From: Pseudobutyrivibrio sp. MD2005
GTDB taxonomy: Bacteria; Bacillota; Clostridia; Lachnospirales; Lachnospiraceae
Assembly: GCF_000621865.1 (NCBI RefSeq)
Contig: NZ_JHXE01000020.1
Location: 1 to 64,000, forward strand
Direction of reading: 5' to 3'
DNA: 64,000 bases
The number at the start of each line of letters is the position of its first letter. The first letter of the stretch is position 1. The notes below the pieces were generated by a model. It was not told the DNA's origin and made no database searches. It was given only the letters and a program-made list of their open reading frames with translations. Positions 53,854 through 63,202 of this stretch are shown piece after piece. Made by a program: the position numbers and the translations under genes.

Positions 53854-54705
53854 TTAAACAGCGATAGGTATGTTACGGATTTGTTCGCCGGCTTCGTATC
53901 CCTCTACGATAAGATCATCAGTTGTAAAATCGTAGAAGTTTTTGACGTCAGGATTGAGACGAACCTTTGGAGCCGGAAGCTCTGGACGACTCAACAACTC
54001 CTTAATTGCATCAACATGTCTATCATAGATATGTGCGTCAGCAATAACGTGTACCAACTGACCTGGTATCATATCATTTACCTGAGCAACCATCATAAGG
54101 AGAATTGCATACTGGCAAACATTCCAGTTGTTAGCCGCAAGGATATCCTGCGAACGCTGATTTAGCACCATGTTAAGTACCAGCTTATCTGAATTTTTAT
54201 CCTTAGTGACATTATAAGTAGCTGAATAACAGCATGGATCCAAATGTCCTGTAGCAAGATCATGGAACTGATATAGATTGGTCATGATTCTACGAGAGTA
54301 AGGAGTCTCTTTTAGCTGCTTAAGAACATAATCCATCTGATCAATCATTTCGCCCTTAAACTGGAATTTTTCTCCTACTACGTATCCATAGGCAGTTCCA
54401 ATTGAACCATTCTCATCAGCCCACTCATCCCAGATATGTGGCTTTAAATCTTTGATGTTGTTTGATTTACGCTGATATATCCATAGGATTTCATCCATAG
54501 CTGATTTGAGAGCCGTTTTTCTAAGAGTAAGTGCTGGAAACTCCTCTCTCAAATCATATTTATTAACAACACCAAACTGCTTAATTGTATAGGCTTTTTC
54601 GCCTGTATCCTGCCAGATTGGACGGACAATTTCGTCCTTTGTATCTGTGCCATTCTCTAAGATATCACGGCACATATTCTTAAAAATTATGTCGGCTTTA
54701 CTCAT
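53854..54705 (-). CDS. thyA: Thymidylate synthase
   Basis: 283 residues. Active-site Cys in LDPCCYSATYNV, folate and dUMP residues in RSQDILAANNWNVCQYA. Methylates dUMP with methylene-tetrahydrofolate, forming the dihydrofolate that DfrA recycles. AAGGAGAGG precedes the ATG. Confidence 0.95.
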   Translation of the reverse strand: MSKADIIFKNMCRDILENGTDTKDEIVRPIWQDTGEKAYTIKQFGVVNKYDLREEFPALTLRKTALKSAMDEILWIYQRKSNNIKDLKPHIWDEWADENGSIGTAYGYVVGEKFQFKGEMIDQMDYVLKQLKETPYSRRIMTNLYQFHDLATGHLDPCCYSATYNVTKDKNSDKLVLNMVLNQRSQDILAANNWNVCQYAILLMMVAQVNDMIPGQLVHVIADAHIYDRHVDAIKELLSRPELPAPKVRLNPDVKNFYDFTTDDLIVEGYEAGEQIRNIPIAV

Positions 54706-54955
54706 AAAACCTCTCCTTCGTAAAACTTGATTATATTGTAAACTTCTATATATCTACACTTAATCTATGTTATATTCCTTATAAATTTTACCACAACATA
54801 TTGTGGGATTGAATAGTAAATTTACTATTTTTAGATTACCAGGAACTAAAAGGCTTTATTCTTGAAAAAAGAGTCTGATTGAGTTACTATATCTTGTAGT
54901 TATGATAATTAGGCTGCTCCAACGGAAATATATCAGCCTAGTTTTAGGAGAAGAA

Positions 54956-55204
54956 ATGAGTCAACAAAAAGTCGATCAGAAGAAATATGATAGAGTTCAT
55001 CGTAAGTCTTTAGTTAGAAAGAAAAAGATAGAAGAGACAATGAGCATCATCTGTGTTGCAGTAATCGGTCTTTTTATAGTAGGTTGGATTGGTTTTTCAA
55101 TTTACACAAAGATTCAGGCTGCCGCTGCAGAAAATGTAACATACGAGTATTACGATATCGATACCACAGCTATTGAGGATTATTTCTCAACATTAAATAA
55201 TTAA
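54956..55204 (+). CDS. Small single-pass membrane protein, unknown function
   Basis: 82 residues. A charged N-terminal region (about 1-32, Lys/Arg-rich), one transmembrane helix (about 33-54) and an acidic outer tail ending DYFSTLNN. Start at 54956 after TAGGAGAAG. The topology would put the basic part inside. No family recognised. Followed by a bidirectional terminator. Confidence 0.72.
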   Translation: MSQQKVDQKKYDRVHRKSLVRKKKIEETMSIICVAVIGLFIVGWIGFSIYTKIQAAAAENVTYEYYDIDTTAIEDYFSTLNN

Positions 55205-55207
55205 AGC

Positions 55208-55237
55208 AAAGGAACCAAGCATTTCGCTGGTTCCTTT
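55208..55237. terminator. Bidirectional terminator
   Basis: AAAGGAACCA/TGGTTCCTTT stem with inner AGC/GCT pairing and T run on the plus strand (TTTTTC). Lies between convergent genes. Confidence 0.85.
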
Positions 55238-55241
55238 TTCT

Positions 55242-57905
55242 TTACGGCCTATCAAGCTTATGTAAAACTATCTTCTTTTGAGTTATTTCAAAACTGGTTC
55301 GGCTGCCAACCACCTCTCTGCAGTAATCCAAAGTTTTTTGCATTTTATTAGCCATTTCATGTATAGCCTCATCAATCGAATCATCGTTGGTATAATAGTA
55401 CAAATTAAAATCGTTCTTTGTCATTCGCATTGATTTCACGGCATTTAACTTTTTATTCTCGAATATTTCCACCTCATCAGTCAGTGTATCTATATCGTAT
55501 AATACAAGTGGATTTCTACTTGCTACAACGTCTACCTCATCTGCCAATCTGACCAGTGCTGCCAAATAAGGCATATGTACAATATTTCCATTAGGTAATT
55601 TCAGCTCTGCAGGATACTCTTTTTCACTGTATAAATCAGTCTTTCTATGACCTCGCACCGTCTGCTTTATGGCAAATAAATGCTCTTTTGAAGGTATATC
55701 AAACAAATCATGATACTTCTCTATAAACAATGCGCTAAACTCATTATGTTTTTTCCTAATAAAATCAGCTTTTGTTGCATCTGGATTCTTACCAAAGAAA
55801 TCATCTGTATCCAGAATTTTCTTAAACTCCTCATAATCGCTTTCACTTACGCCCATGCCTACATCATGCAAGAAGCAGGAAACCAAAAGTATATAGATTT
55901 CATCTGCGTTGAGTTTATTAATCTGGGACTCGCCTATCGCTCTGTTGCAGGAATCTATAACATTAAGAGTATGAAACTCTGAATGATCCGTATACTCAGG
56001 GAATATCAGCTTATATTTTGAAAGGATATTTTGAGTCGAAAAAACTGTATCTCTATAAATATTATGAAGGTTCTTATCCCGTTCTTTCAATGTCCTTTCA
56101 AGAAGATAATCCAATCTCTTTTTTTCAATAAGATTCTCATCTTTTATTGTTATTGTAAGAACATTCAAGCCCAACATGTTCTGATAAGCAACATCATCCG
56201 CAATGTTATAAACCATTCTTATGCCGATATTATCTGCATCACTATCTGCCGCAATCATTTCTGCCATTTCAGACGGGTTAAATGGTTTACAATCATCTTT
56301 TATTCGAAGAACAACTTCTCCAGGCTTAAAAATCACCATGCTGTTTAGCAAATGATTTTTCTTATCTAATCCAAAACCATGTTCCACTACATTGGCACAC
56401 ATCTCCTCCAAACAAAGTGCAGCATAGTAAGATGTTTTCTTATCTAATTCATTATCCTCGCAAAACTTCTGAGTTTTAGCTGATGACAGAGAAACATCTT
56501 CCAGATTGTGTATTGCCACATCCAATCTATGATCATCTTGAATACCAAAATCCGGCTTAAGCAACATGCACTCATCGATAGTTTTAGGAAATCTGCGCCA
56601 GAAAATAATGCAATATATTACAGCTGTCAATATCGTAGCTACGACACCTATAACGTTAGACAGCCATACGCCCAATGCCCCCATAATCGGCGCAAGTATT
56701 GCAGATGGAATAACCATTGAGAAAAATCCATCAAAAACAGAGACAAAGTTAACGTAAATCTTATGATCCAGGGCCTGCAAATAATTAGTGATAAGCTGGC
56801 ACAATAATACAAGAGGAACAATCATCGCATAAATCATTATCAACTGATGAGTGTACTGATATACGATAGAGTTCTTGTCTGCAAAAAATATCGATGTGAT
56901 ATAAGATGACAACGACAGAACAACCGCCGCAAATGCTACTGAGGCTATCATTCCCTTAGTCAAAACAATTCTTATTGTTGCTCGCATTGAGAGCTTATCT
57001 TCTTCTCCAATAAATACGCTAGTAAGCATTCTAACAACAGAGCCATTTCCTAAGCAAAAGGCTATCATGAAGCCGTTTATCATGCTATAGGCAGACATTG
57101 CAGATAGACCATCATTTCCAACATAAACAAGAAGAATCCTGTTAATAACTACACCTCGAACTGCCAAGCAGAAAACAAGAAGTGCCCCTGGAAATCCTAT
57201 TTTTATCATATCCCATAAATCCGACCATACAATATCGTTTATACGATATTTAAACTGTGCCTGGGATGTGAAATAATATGGAGCCAAAATCAGGAAATAA
57301 ACCCAGTTACTCAAAGATGTAGCCAAAGCCAATCCCCAAATGCCCCAATTGAATACTGCAACAAAGGCAATATCAAATGCAACATTTGATATGATCATTC
57401 CTGCGACGCCAATATATCCAAGAGTATTTTTTCTCTCTAATTGCAAAAATGCCGCAAGCTGTTGTGAAAGAAGCATTGGCAACAGGCCAATTGCATATCC
57501 AACAATATAATTAATCAATCCTGCCTCAAGCTGATCACTTGCTCCTAAAATATGGGCAAGCATTTTCGGAACTGTCAGCCATACAATAGTTGCAACTGCA
57601 CCAATTGTGAATGTTGTTGAAATATTGAGTGTGAACACTCCGCCTGTTCTTTTCACATCACCCTTACCAATATATTTTCCACATAAGACAGTAGTTCCGC
57701 CTAAAATGACAGAACTTACAGCAGTCATCACATTAACCATCGGAAAATATAGACCAACAACTCCCACAGACATTGCATCTATAAAATGACCTGCCACCGC
57801 GCCATCAACAATAGAATTGATTGACCCCATAGCGCATACTAATATCTGTACAGGAAGCAAAGAAAAAAACAGTCTTGAAATCATTTGATTGTCATTCTTT
57901 TTCAT
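55242..57905 (-). CDS. MATE transporter fused to RsbW-like ATPase and HD domain
   Basis: About 887 residues. Residues 8-445 form a MATE-type membrane domain with 12 helices. Residues about 470-590 look like a GHKL/HATPase anti-sigma (RsbW/SpoIIAB) domain: N-box LCLEEMCANVVEHGFG, DDCKPFNP in place of DxGxG, and NIGIRMVYNIAD. Residues about 620-830 are an HD hydrolase with His647, HD at 682-683, His722, GHRK near 755 and Asp791. A transporter controlled by kinase-like and phosphohydrolase domains is implied, perhaps in signalling. ATG 57905 follows GAAGGTAG. No frameshift. Confidence 0.85.
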   Translation of the reverse strand: MKKNDNQMISRLFFSLLPVQILVCAMGSINSIVDGAVAGHFIDAMSVGVVGLYFPMVNVMTAVSSVILGGTTVLCGKYIGKGDVKRTGGVFTLNISTTFTIGAVATIVWLTVPKMLAHILGASDQLEAGLINYIVGYAIGLLPMLLSQQLAAFLQLERKNTLGYIGVAGMIISNVAFDIAFVAVFNWGIWGLALATSLSNWVYFLILAPYYFTSQAQFKYRINDIVWSDLWDMIKIGFPGALLVFCLAVRGVVINRILLVYVGNDGLSAMSAYSMINGFMIAFCLGNGSVVRMLTSVFIGEEDKLSMRATIRIVLTKGMIASVAFAAVVLSLSSYITSIFFADKNSIVYQYTHQLIMIYAMIVPLVLLCQLITNYLQALDHKIYVNFVSVFDGFFSMVIPSAILAPIMGALGVWLSNVIGVVATILTAVIYCIIFWRRFPKTIDECMLLKPDFGIQDDHRLDVAIHNLEDVSLSSAKTQKFCEDNELDKKTSYYAALCLEEMCANVVEHGFGLDKKNHLLNSMVIFKPGEVVLRIKDDCKPFNPSEMAEMIAADSDADNIGIRMVYNIADDVAYQNMLGLNVLTITIKDENLIEKKRLDYLLERTLKERDKNLHNIYRDTVFSTQNILSKYKLIFPEYTDHSEFHTLNVIDSCNRAIGESQINKLNADEIYILLVSCFLHDVGMGVSESDYEEFKKILDTDDFFGKNPDATKADFIRKKHNEFSALFIEKYHDLFDIPSKEHLFAIKQTVRGHRKTDLYSEKEYPAELKLPNGNIVHMPYLAALVRLADEVDVVASRNPLVLYDIDTLTDEVEIFENKKLNAVKSMRMTKNDFNLYYYTNDDSIDEAIHEMANKMQKTLDYCREVVGSRTSFEITQKKIVLHKLDRP

Positions 57906-58076
57906 AATCATCTACCTTCATTTTTTATGTTCAAAAGTCCAAATTTCAACAATTGTCTATTATTTATTTAAACAAATATTTATGTCCAAACCATGGTCTT
58001 TCTGTGAAATTAGAAAGAGTGTAATTTATACGGTTTTAAGATATACTTAACCTATTAATATAAAGGTGGTTTTAAC

Positions 58077-58898
58077 ATGAAATTAGAAAATAAAAATGGT
58101 GTATCTTTTCTTACATTTGATTCCTTCAAAAATGCTGGTATTAAGCATGGATTTTCTACTCGAATAGGCGGTGTAAGCGAAGGTGTATTTGATTCGTTAA
58201 ACTTAGGCTTTAATAGAGGTGATTCAGATGATAATGTTCGTGAGAATTATCATCGAATCGCAGATGCTTTGGATATGAACTACGACCGCATGTGTCTTTC
58301 AAAACAGACTCATACTACAAATGTAATTGTCGTAGATGAAAAAGATGCTGGCAACGGGCTTACAAAACCGCTCCCTTATGATGATGTGGATGGACTGATC
58401 ACCAATGTAAAGGACATGCCACTTGTAACATTTTATGCAGACTGTGTCCCACTATTTTTCTACGATCCCGTCAAAGAAGTAGTTGCCCTTTCTCACTCTG
58501 GCTGGCGTGGAACTGTTGGCAAGATTGGCAAAGTTACTATCGAAAAAATGCAAGCTGAATTTGGCTGCGATAAAAATGACATCTTATGTGGAATCGCTCC
58601 AAGTATTTGCCGTGATTGTTATGAAGTAAGCGCTGATGTTGCAGAAGAATTTATCAAAGCTTTTGGCGAGGAACATAAAACTGAGTTACTCCGACCATCT
58701 ACATTTAACCCAGATGACAAAGACAAATACATGCTAGACTTATGGTCAGCTTGCCGCTTAGTATTTCTTGAGGCAGGCATCCCTGAAAACCATATCGAGA
58801 CTACTGATTATTGCACACGCTGTAACCCTAAGCTATTTTATTCTCACAGAATCATGGGTGCCAATAGAGGTAGCTTAGCTGCTTTTATTTCTCTTTAA
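58077..58898 (+). CDS. pgeF: Polyphenol oxidase family / PgeF-like protein
   Basis: 273 residues. It has the family core: HGFSTRIGGVS, QTHTTNV, TFYADCVPLFFYDP, LSHSGWRGTVG (catalytic His/Cys metal site) and the closing YSHRIMG. Members hydrolyse purine nucleosides or edit peptidoglycan precursors (removing a wrongly inserted Ser). AAAGGTGG precedes the ATG. Confidence 0.92.
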   Translation: MKLENKNGVSFLTFDSFKNAGIKHGFSTRIGGVSEGVFDSLNLGFNRGDSDDNVRENYHRIADALDMNYDRMCLSKQTHTTNVIVVDEKDAGNGLTKPLPYDDVDGLITNVKDMPLVTFYADCVPLFFYDPVKEVVALSHSGWRGTVGKIGKVTIEKMQAEFGCDKNDILCGIAPSICRDCYEVSADVAEEFIKAFGEEHKTELLRPSTFNPDDKDKYMLDLWSACRLVFLEAGIPENHIETTDYCTRCNPKLFYSHRIMGANRGSLAAFISL

Positions 58899-58903
58899 TT
58901 TCA

Positions 58904-58937
58904 AAAGCCTCTACCGCTTAGTAGCAGTAGAGGCTTT
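58904..58937. terminator. pgeF terminator
   Basis: AAAGCCTCTAC/GTAGAGGCTTT stem followed by ATTTG on the plus strand. It also serves the convergent regulator gene. Confidence 0.82.
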
Positions 58938-58983
58938 ATTTGTAGCACGCAATAAAATAGATTCCATCATTTCCTCAGCATAT

Positions 58984-59607
58984 TTACTTTACGCGTAAAT
59001 CTATGTCCTCTATATTATACATGACTAAAGGCTCATTATTATATACTATAGCAACCTTTGTCGTATTAGGATGCAAGTACGCTTTTGTTATTAATACCTC
59101 TTCATTACTCATAGATAAATCCCTATAAGACATTAATGTCAAGTTTATTATTTCTCCATTGATAGAATAATCAATATAAACCCCACCTATACTTCTATAA
59201 AAAGGCAAATCAGTTGTAACAATGAAATTTTCACCATCAAACTGCAATGCTTGTATTTGCTTAGCTGAAGATATATCCGTCCACCTTGTTTTGTATAATG
59301 TAAATCCTAATAATATGACAAGTAGCGCCAAACAAATATATACAATTTTAAGTTTTTTGCTGAGAGATTTTCGTTGTACTGTATCAGTAGATATTTTTTC
59401 CACTACTACTGTATCCCCTTTTAACAATGTATCAAGTGAAATATCTAATATCTCTGATAGCGTCACTATAACCTGTAAGTCGGGGTAGTTTCTTTCAATC
59501 TCCCAATTTGAAATGGCTGAACGTGAAACTCCTATTTTTTCTGCAAGTGCTTCTTGACTCATATTTAATTCAGTACGTCTCTGCTTAATTTGACTTCCAA
59601 CACTCAT
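58984..59607 (-). CDS. XRE-type regulator with transmembrane helix
   Basis: 207 residues. N-terminal helix-turn-helix (RRTELNMSQEALAEKIGVSRSAISNWE), linker, one membrane helix (about 88-106) and a 100-residue outer domain. It could sense an envelope signal and control transcription from the membrane. The start at 59607 follows AGGAGGTGGG. AACG-6-CGTT at 59633-59646 might be its own operator. Confidence 0.85.
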   Translation of the reverse strand: MSVGSQIKQRRTELNMSQEALAEKIGVSRSAISNWEIERNYPDLQVIVTLSEILDISLDTLLKGDTVVVEKISTDTVQRKSLSKKLKIVYICLALLVILLGFTLYKTRWTDISSAKQIQALQFDGENFIVTTDLPFYRSIGGVYIDYSINGEIINLTLMSYRDLSMSNEEVLITKAYLHPNTTKVAIVYNNEPLVMYNIEDIDLRVK

Positions 59608-59914
59608 TATTCCCACCTCCTAGATTTACATTAACGTTTTAGCGTTGAAAGTACAATAAAAACAAGCTAATTGGGCATGTCACAATTTGTGACACGCAAG
59701 GATATCCCCAAACAATACATGCCCGATACTAAAGATATTAAAATCTTTCTATCCAATATTTGCCTTATAAATCTTGATTCATCTGTGAATCTACTGTTGT
59801 AGCTAAATTTATTATTCAAACTGCAAGATTTACTAGTCTATTTATATTAGATTTTGTAATTTTTCCTAGTTTACGGGATATCTCATGGAGTATCCTTCTT
59901 TTTCCGTAGTGATT

Positions 59915-59972
59915 AGTCCGGTGGACACCTCTGCGCAGCAGAAGCACCGACCGAGCCGGCAGGCGAGACCTT
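59915..59972. repeat. Partial GC-rich repeat, copy 3
   Basis: The bases GTCCGGTGGACACC onward match the central part of the units at 206-332 and 364-490 for about 57 bp and stop at GCGAGACCT. The hairpin CTGCG-C-AGCAG differs from CTGCG-G-AGCAG by one base. The gap 59608-60031 otherwise contains AT-rich sequence with no gene seen. Confidence 0.7.
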
Positions 59973-60031
59973 GTAACGACAAAAACAGTACCGCAAATAC
60001 GATATTACCTTTCATTGTTGTCGAATTTAAA

Positions 60032-60730
60032 TCAAAACAACATTCTTTTAAACCAGTTATTAACACTCTTACTCCAAGCTAAAAATCTACTTATTGCACT
60101 TTGTTTTAATGCGCTGTGCTTATTCTTGTCAACCGTTTGTAGAATACTGTCATTAATAGAGTGTATCTTATAATCATAAGTCTCTATCACCGATAGAGCC
60201 GGCCTTATTTTAATTCGTTTACAATAATTATTTTGTATATGGTATCCCCCTAGAAATTGTCTTGTACCATCTGTAAGTCTTTTATAATTATTATGTCTAA
60301 GCTGAACGTTTCCATCATTATCAAGAGATATAATTCTCCAGGTATCTTCTTTATATTTGATTGTCAATGTTCTTTCGAATATAGAAGTTGTCATCTTGTT
60401 AGTGACATATATCTCTCTAAGAACTTTAGCGCTTAAAAATGTATTATCGAAAAATGTGCAATATCTTTTATAGTTTTTAGGATCTTTAGCGCCAAGCCTA
60501 AGATACGCTTTGATAGCACAGCCCCTACACTGCGATAGTTTTTCATCATATTCATTCAAACATATAATATCTCTATCAGGATATTTTTGTAAAAGCTTAC
60601 ATGTTTTATCATGTATTGAATTATCAGTAATCAATTTTAAAAACTTGACTCTCTCATCGCTCAATACTCTATGCCGCCAATTACTTTCTAAAAAGACACC
60701 TCGATCACTATTATTTATCTTGTTCACCAC
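60032..60730 (-). CDS. Hypothetical protein of the accessory region
   Basis: 232 residues, basic, with a CRGC cluster near residue 68 and a beta-rich middle (DTWRIISLDNDGNVQLRHNNY). No signal peptide or known domain recognised. It is divergent from the XRE repressor at 60814 and separated by two operator-like palindromes, so it is probably the repressed effector of that small element. Confidence 0.6.
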   Translation of the reverse strand: MVNKINNSDRGVFLESNWRHRVLSDERVKFLKLITDNSIHDKTCKLLQKYPDRDIICLNEYDEKLSQCRGCAIKAYLRLGAKDPKNYKRYCTFFDNTFLSAKVLREIYVTNKMTTSIFERTLTIKYKEDTWRIISLDNDGNVQLRHNNYKRLTDGTRQFLGGYHIQNNYCKRIKIRPALSVIETYDYKIHSINDSILQTVDKNKHSALKQSAISRFLAWSKSVNNWFKRMLF

Positions 60731-60741
60731 ACACTCCCTTA

Positions 60742-60756
60742 TATACCATTGGTATA
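60742..60756. promoter_or_regulatory. Operator 1 of the divergent XRE switch
   Basis: TATACCATTGGTATA has perfect 7-bp arms around a central T. Centre 60749, in the 83-bp gap between the divergent genes. Confidence 0.72.
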
Positions 60757-60768
60757 TTGATTGTATGT

Positions 60769-60783
60769 TATTCCATTGGTATA
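60769..60783. promoter_or_regulatory. Operator 2 of the divergent XRE switch
   Basis: TATTCCATTGGTATA differs from operator 1 at one base. Centres are 27 bp apart, compatible with cooperative repressor dimers. Confidence 0.7.
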
Positions 60784-60813
60784 ATCAATACTAAATTCAG
60801 GGGGGCATTATTG

Positions 60814-61164
60814 ATGGCAGGATTAAATATAAAAAGATTAATTGAATGTAGAGAAAAAAATGGAATCACTAAAATGGAAGCTGCAAAGAGAATGCAACTT
60901 TCTCAACCAGCATATTTAAGATACGAGTCCGGCGAAAGAACTCCTTCAATTCAAACGATAAATGTAATTGCAAATGTCCTACATACGTCAGTTGAATATT
61001 TAACCAATCAGACCGACGATCCAAGTCCTGTATCTTATACAATATATAAGGCATCTGATCCTGAATTATTCGAGCTAATTAGTCAATGCAAAGATAATGA
61101 ACGTAATATGATAAAAAGGATTCTTGCATATGCAAATAACTTATATGCTACGAAGAATAGCTGA
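60814..61164 (+). CDS. XRE-type phage-like repressor
   Basis: 116 residues. Helix-turn-helix at about 8-62 (KMEAAKRMQLSQPAYLRYESGERTPS) and a short C-terminal helical part for dimerisation. Start at 60814 is preceded by AGGGGGGC; the frame also opens 19 codons upstream inside the operator zone. With the twin palindromes it forms a lysogeny-type switch for the gene 60032-60730. Confidence 0.85.
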   Translation: MAGLNIKRLIECREKNGITKMEAAKRMQLSQPAYLRYESGERTPSIQTINVIANVLHTSVEYLTNQTDDPSPVSYTIYKASDPELFELISQCKDNERNMIKRILAYANNLYATKNS

Positions 61165-61223
61165 CATATTGACCATTCTAAAAGACTTACTTGAATAAAC
61201 ATGGGCATAGAAACGAAATTATT

Positions 61224-61311
61224 GATTGAATTGCTCTTTAATGCAAAAATGAGGCCATCCAAATGGATGACCTCATTTTCTGCATTAAAAGAGCGCGAGA
61301 CGGGACTCGAA
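61224..61311. repeat. Left direct repeat of tRNA-Gly 3' end (att-like)
   Basis: 88 bp matching 63457-63544 with one mismatch. It contains the trailer hairpin and the final 20 bases of tRNA-Gly (61292-61311) and then departs from the tRNA sequence. This is the usual layout of an attachment site left by integration into a tRNA gene. The rest of 61165-61399 has no gene. Confidence 0.8.
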
Positions 61312-61399
61312 TCGCATTCCTTATCCTAAAATACTGATAGAAAGGGGATTCTAGCACCGCTATTTGCTTAGGGAACACCTAAGGGGTCACCTGAAAAAT

Positions 61400-61723
61400 C
61401 TAAATTGCAAAGTCATCATCATCAGATGCCTGTAGTTGCATCAACATGCTATGCTGCTGCCCGATGTTAGCAACATCAAAAGCTTTAATGCAAGTAGATG
61501 CCCAAGGAAAAAAATTTCTCAACTCATCAACTAATACTAAAATATCCGTTTCCAGAAGTTTTTCTTTAGAATTGTAAACAGATCCTTGTCTATGTATATA
61601 CCCATGTTTTGTCATGAAACCTCTTATGTCACGATATGCAGTTCTATAATCTTTATAAAATTCTTGAAGTTTCTTTGTATCCAAATCAAACTCAATTGAT
61701 TTATAGTGTTTTCTTTTGGCCAT
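61400..61723 (-). CDS. vapD: VapD-like protein (toxin-antitoxin type endoribonuclease)
   Basis: 107 residues. Resembles the VapD family: N-terminal FDLDTKKL, AYRDIRGFMTKHGYIHRQGSVYNSKE, then a helix and IKAFDVANIG. VapD proteins share the fold of CRISPR Cas2 and some cut mRNA. 2 bp after the partner gene 61726-62052, suggesting a translationally coupled pair. Confidence 0.75.
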   Translation of the reverse strand: MAKRKHYKSIEFDLDTKKLQEFYKDYRTAYRDIRGFMTKHGYIHRQGSVYNSKEKLLETDILVLVDELRNFFPWASTCIKAFDVANIGQQHSMLMQLQASDDDDFAI

Positions 61724-61725
61724 AA

Positions 61726-62052
61726 CTAAGCCGCCTTAAATCCGAAGTATTCTACTAAATCTTCTTCGTCAAAGTCATCTGGTGTATCACTATCTTCATT
61801 ATTGCAAAGAAGCCAAATCGAAATATTCTGAACAAACCATTCTTGCTTTTTTAAGCCGTTAAGTATAATGCCTAGGTTTGGATAATCAGAGCTTGAATCT
61901 GTTCCAGAGTAAACATGTCTTCCATTTTCGAGACTCAAAGAGAAACCTCGCTTAGAAAAAATAGTATTTAACTTTTCATACAAGACGTTTATGTTAAGCA
62001 CATTATCTTTTTGAATTTTTTCTTCGTTTAAACATATAATCATTTTATACAT
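61726..62052 (-). CDS. Partner of VapD, possible antitoxin
   Basis: 108 residues, acidic C terminus (NNEDSDTPDDFDEEDLVEYFG). No DNA-binding motif recognised. It is the upstream gene of the vapD pair, as is usual for antitoxins. Start at 62052 follows GGTGAT; the frame also allows 62067. The antitoxin role is inference from position and charge. Confidence 0.6.
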   Translation of the reverse strand: MYKMIICLNEEKIQKDNVLNINVLYEKLNTIFSKRGFSLSLENGRHVYSGTDSSSDYPNLGIILNGLKKQEWFVQNISIWLLCNNEDSDTPDDFDEEDLVEYFGFKAA

Positions 62053-62189
62053 ATCAATCACCATCAATATTTTATAGTTACAAATAGATTATATCATGAT
62101 TTCAATTAAAAAATATTACTATCTTTTCACATAACTTTTCAGCGATACAGTGCAATGAAAACAACGAATGTACCCCAGTTGTACCCCTT

Positions 62190-62873
62190 TTATAAGAATT
62201 CCTTACACTTTATTTTCTTTAAAAATTCTTTCTTCAAATCTCTTTTAGAATGAAATACTTTGATTTCTGATTCAGATAAAGAATTAGCATCAGATTTTAT
62301 TTGAAGTAGCTCTAATGTACAAAGCATATCAGCAACTTGGAGCAGTTTATATTTACCCTGAGATACCTCAAGTTTACGTTCATATGAAACAATTGTTTTA
62401 CCTAATGATTCTTGTAGCACAGAGGCTAATTGTTTTTGTCCATTGTCGTAGTACAAAACAACTCTATCAAACGATGAAAAATATTCATAATGTTCATTGA
62501 TGAATCTTTCAAGTAACACAGCGGCTCTAGCTTTTAATTCATCTTCTGTTTTATATTCTTTTCTTTCGATAACAAAGTTTCTATACTGGATTGGAGCATT
62601 TTTGGCAAAATAAAATAGCTTGGTAAAGATTGTTCTTCTCTCATTTGGAGATAAGTTGCAATAAACATATTCACGTCTTATCAAGGGTAACGTGTGAACT
62701 ACATGGTTAAAGTACCCCAGATTAGCCATCTCTGTGTTGAACTTTTTAATATTATCTTCGATATTAAATTCTTGTTCATGGAAAACTAAAGAAAAAATAT
62801 ACTGAGGAGCATATTTCGAATTGTAATCTCCAAAGTCGCCAGACTCATCGACAAAGATGCTTAGTTCTTTCAT
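62190..62873 (-). CDS. DUF3800 domain protein
   Basis: 227 residues. It starts IFVDESGDFGDY, the acidic hallmark of DUF3800 (predicted RNase H-like fold), and ends with LLQVADMLCTLELLQI (second acidic site). Such proteins are common in mobile and defence islands. Start at 62873 after GGGAGAA. It probably moves with the VapD pair. Confidence 0.82.
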   Translation of the reverse strand: MKELSIFVDESGDFGDYNSKYAPQYIFSLVFHEQEFNIEDNIKKFNTEMANLGYFNHVVHTLPLIRREYVYCNLSPNERRTIFTKLFYFAKNAPIQYRNFVIERKEYKTEDELKARAAVLLERFINEHYEYFSSFDRVVLYYDNGQKQLASVLQESLGKTIVSYERKLEVSQGKYKLLQVADMLCTLELLQIKSDANSLSESEIKVFHSKRDLKKEFLKKIKCKEFL

Positions 62874-63001
62874 AATTTCTCCCAAAGAAAATGGCGGGGA
62901 GTCCCCCCGCCGATTAGGTTGGACCTTGACATTTCTGCCAGCCCAAATGCTAATTAAATGATAACAGATTTGTACGTAAAGTCAAGACACGTAGTCTATT
63001 C

Positions 63002-63202
63002 TTAAAATTCTCTAAATAGATCATCATAGGAAACATTTAATGCCGTCTTAAGTTTTTCTAACGTTTCAAATTTTATCGATGAGGTTTCATTATTGTATAT
63101 CTTATTAAAATTTTGATAGCTCATCGGTTCCATTTTCTTGAAAAGCTAGTATTTACTATGATCTTGCTCTTTTAGTATTTCATCAATCCTTAATCGGAGC
63201 AT
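63002..63202 (-). pseudogene. XRE-type HTH gene inactivated by a nonsense codon
   Basis: From ATG 63202 (after GGGAGGACAC) the frame reads MLRLRIDEILKEQ..., meets TAG at codon 19 (63148-63146), where related proteins usually have Trp, and continues in the same frame as a helix-turn-helix regulator for 66 codons to TAA (63004-63002). A single TGG-to-TAG change explains it. It would have been the regulator of the island. Confidence 0.72.
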
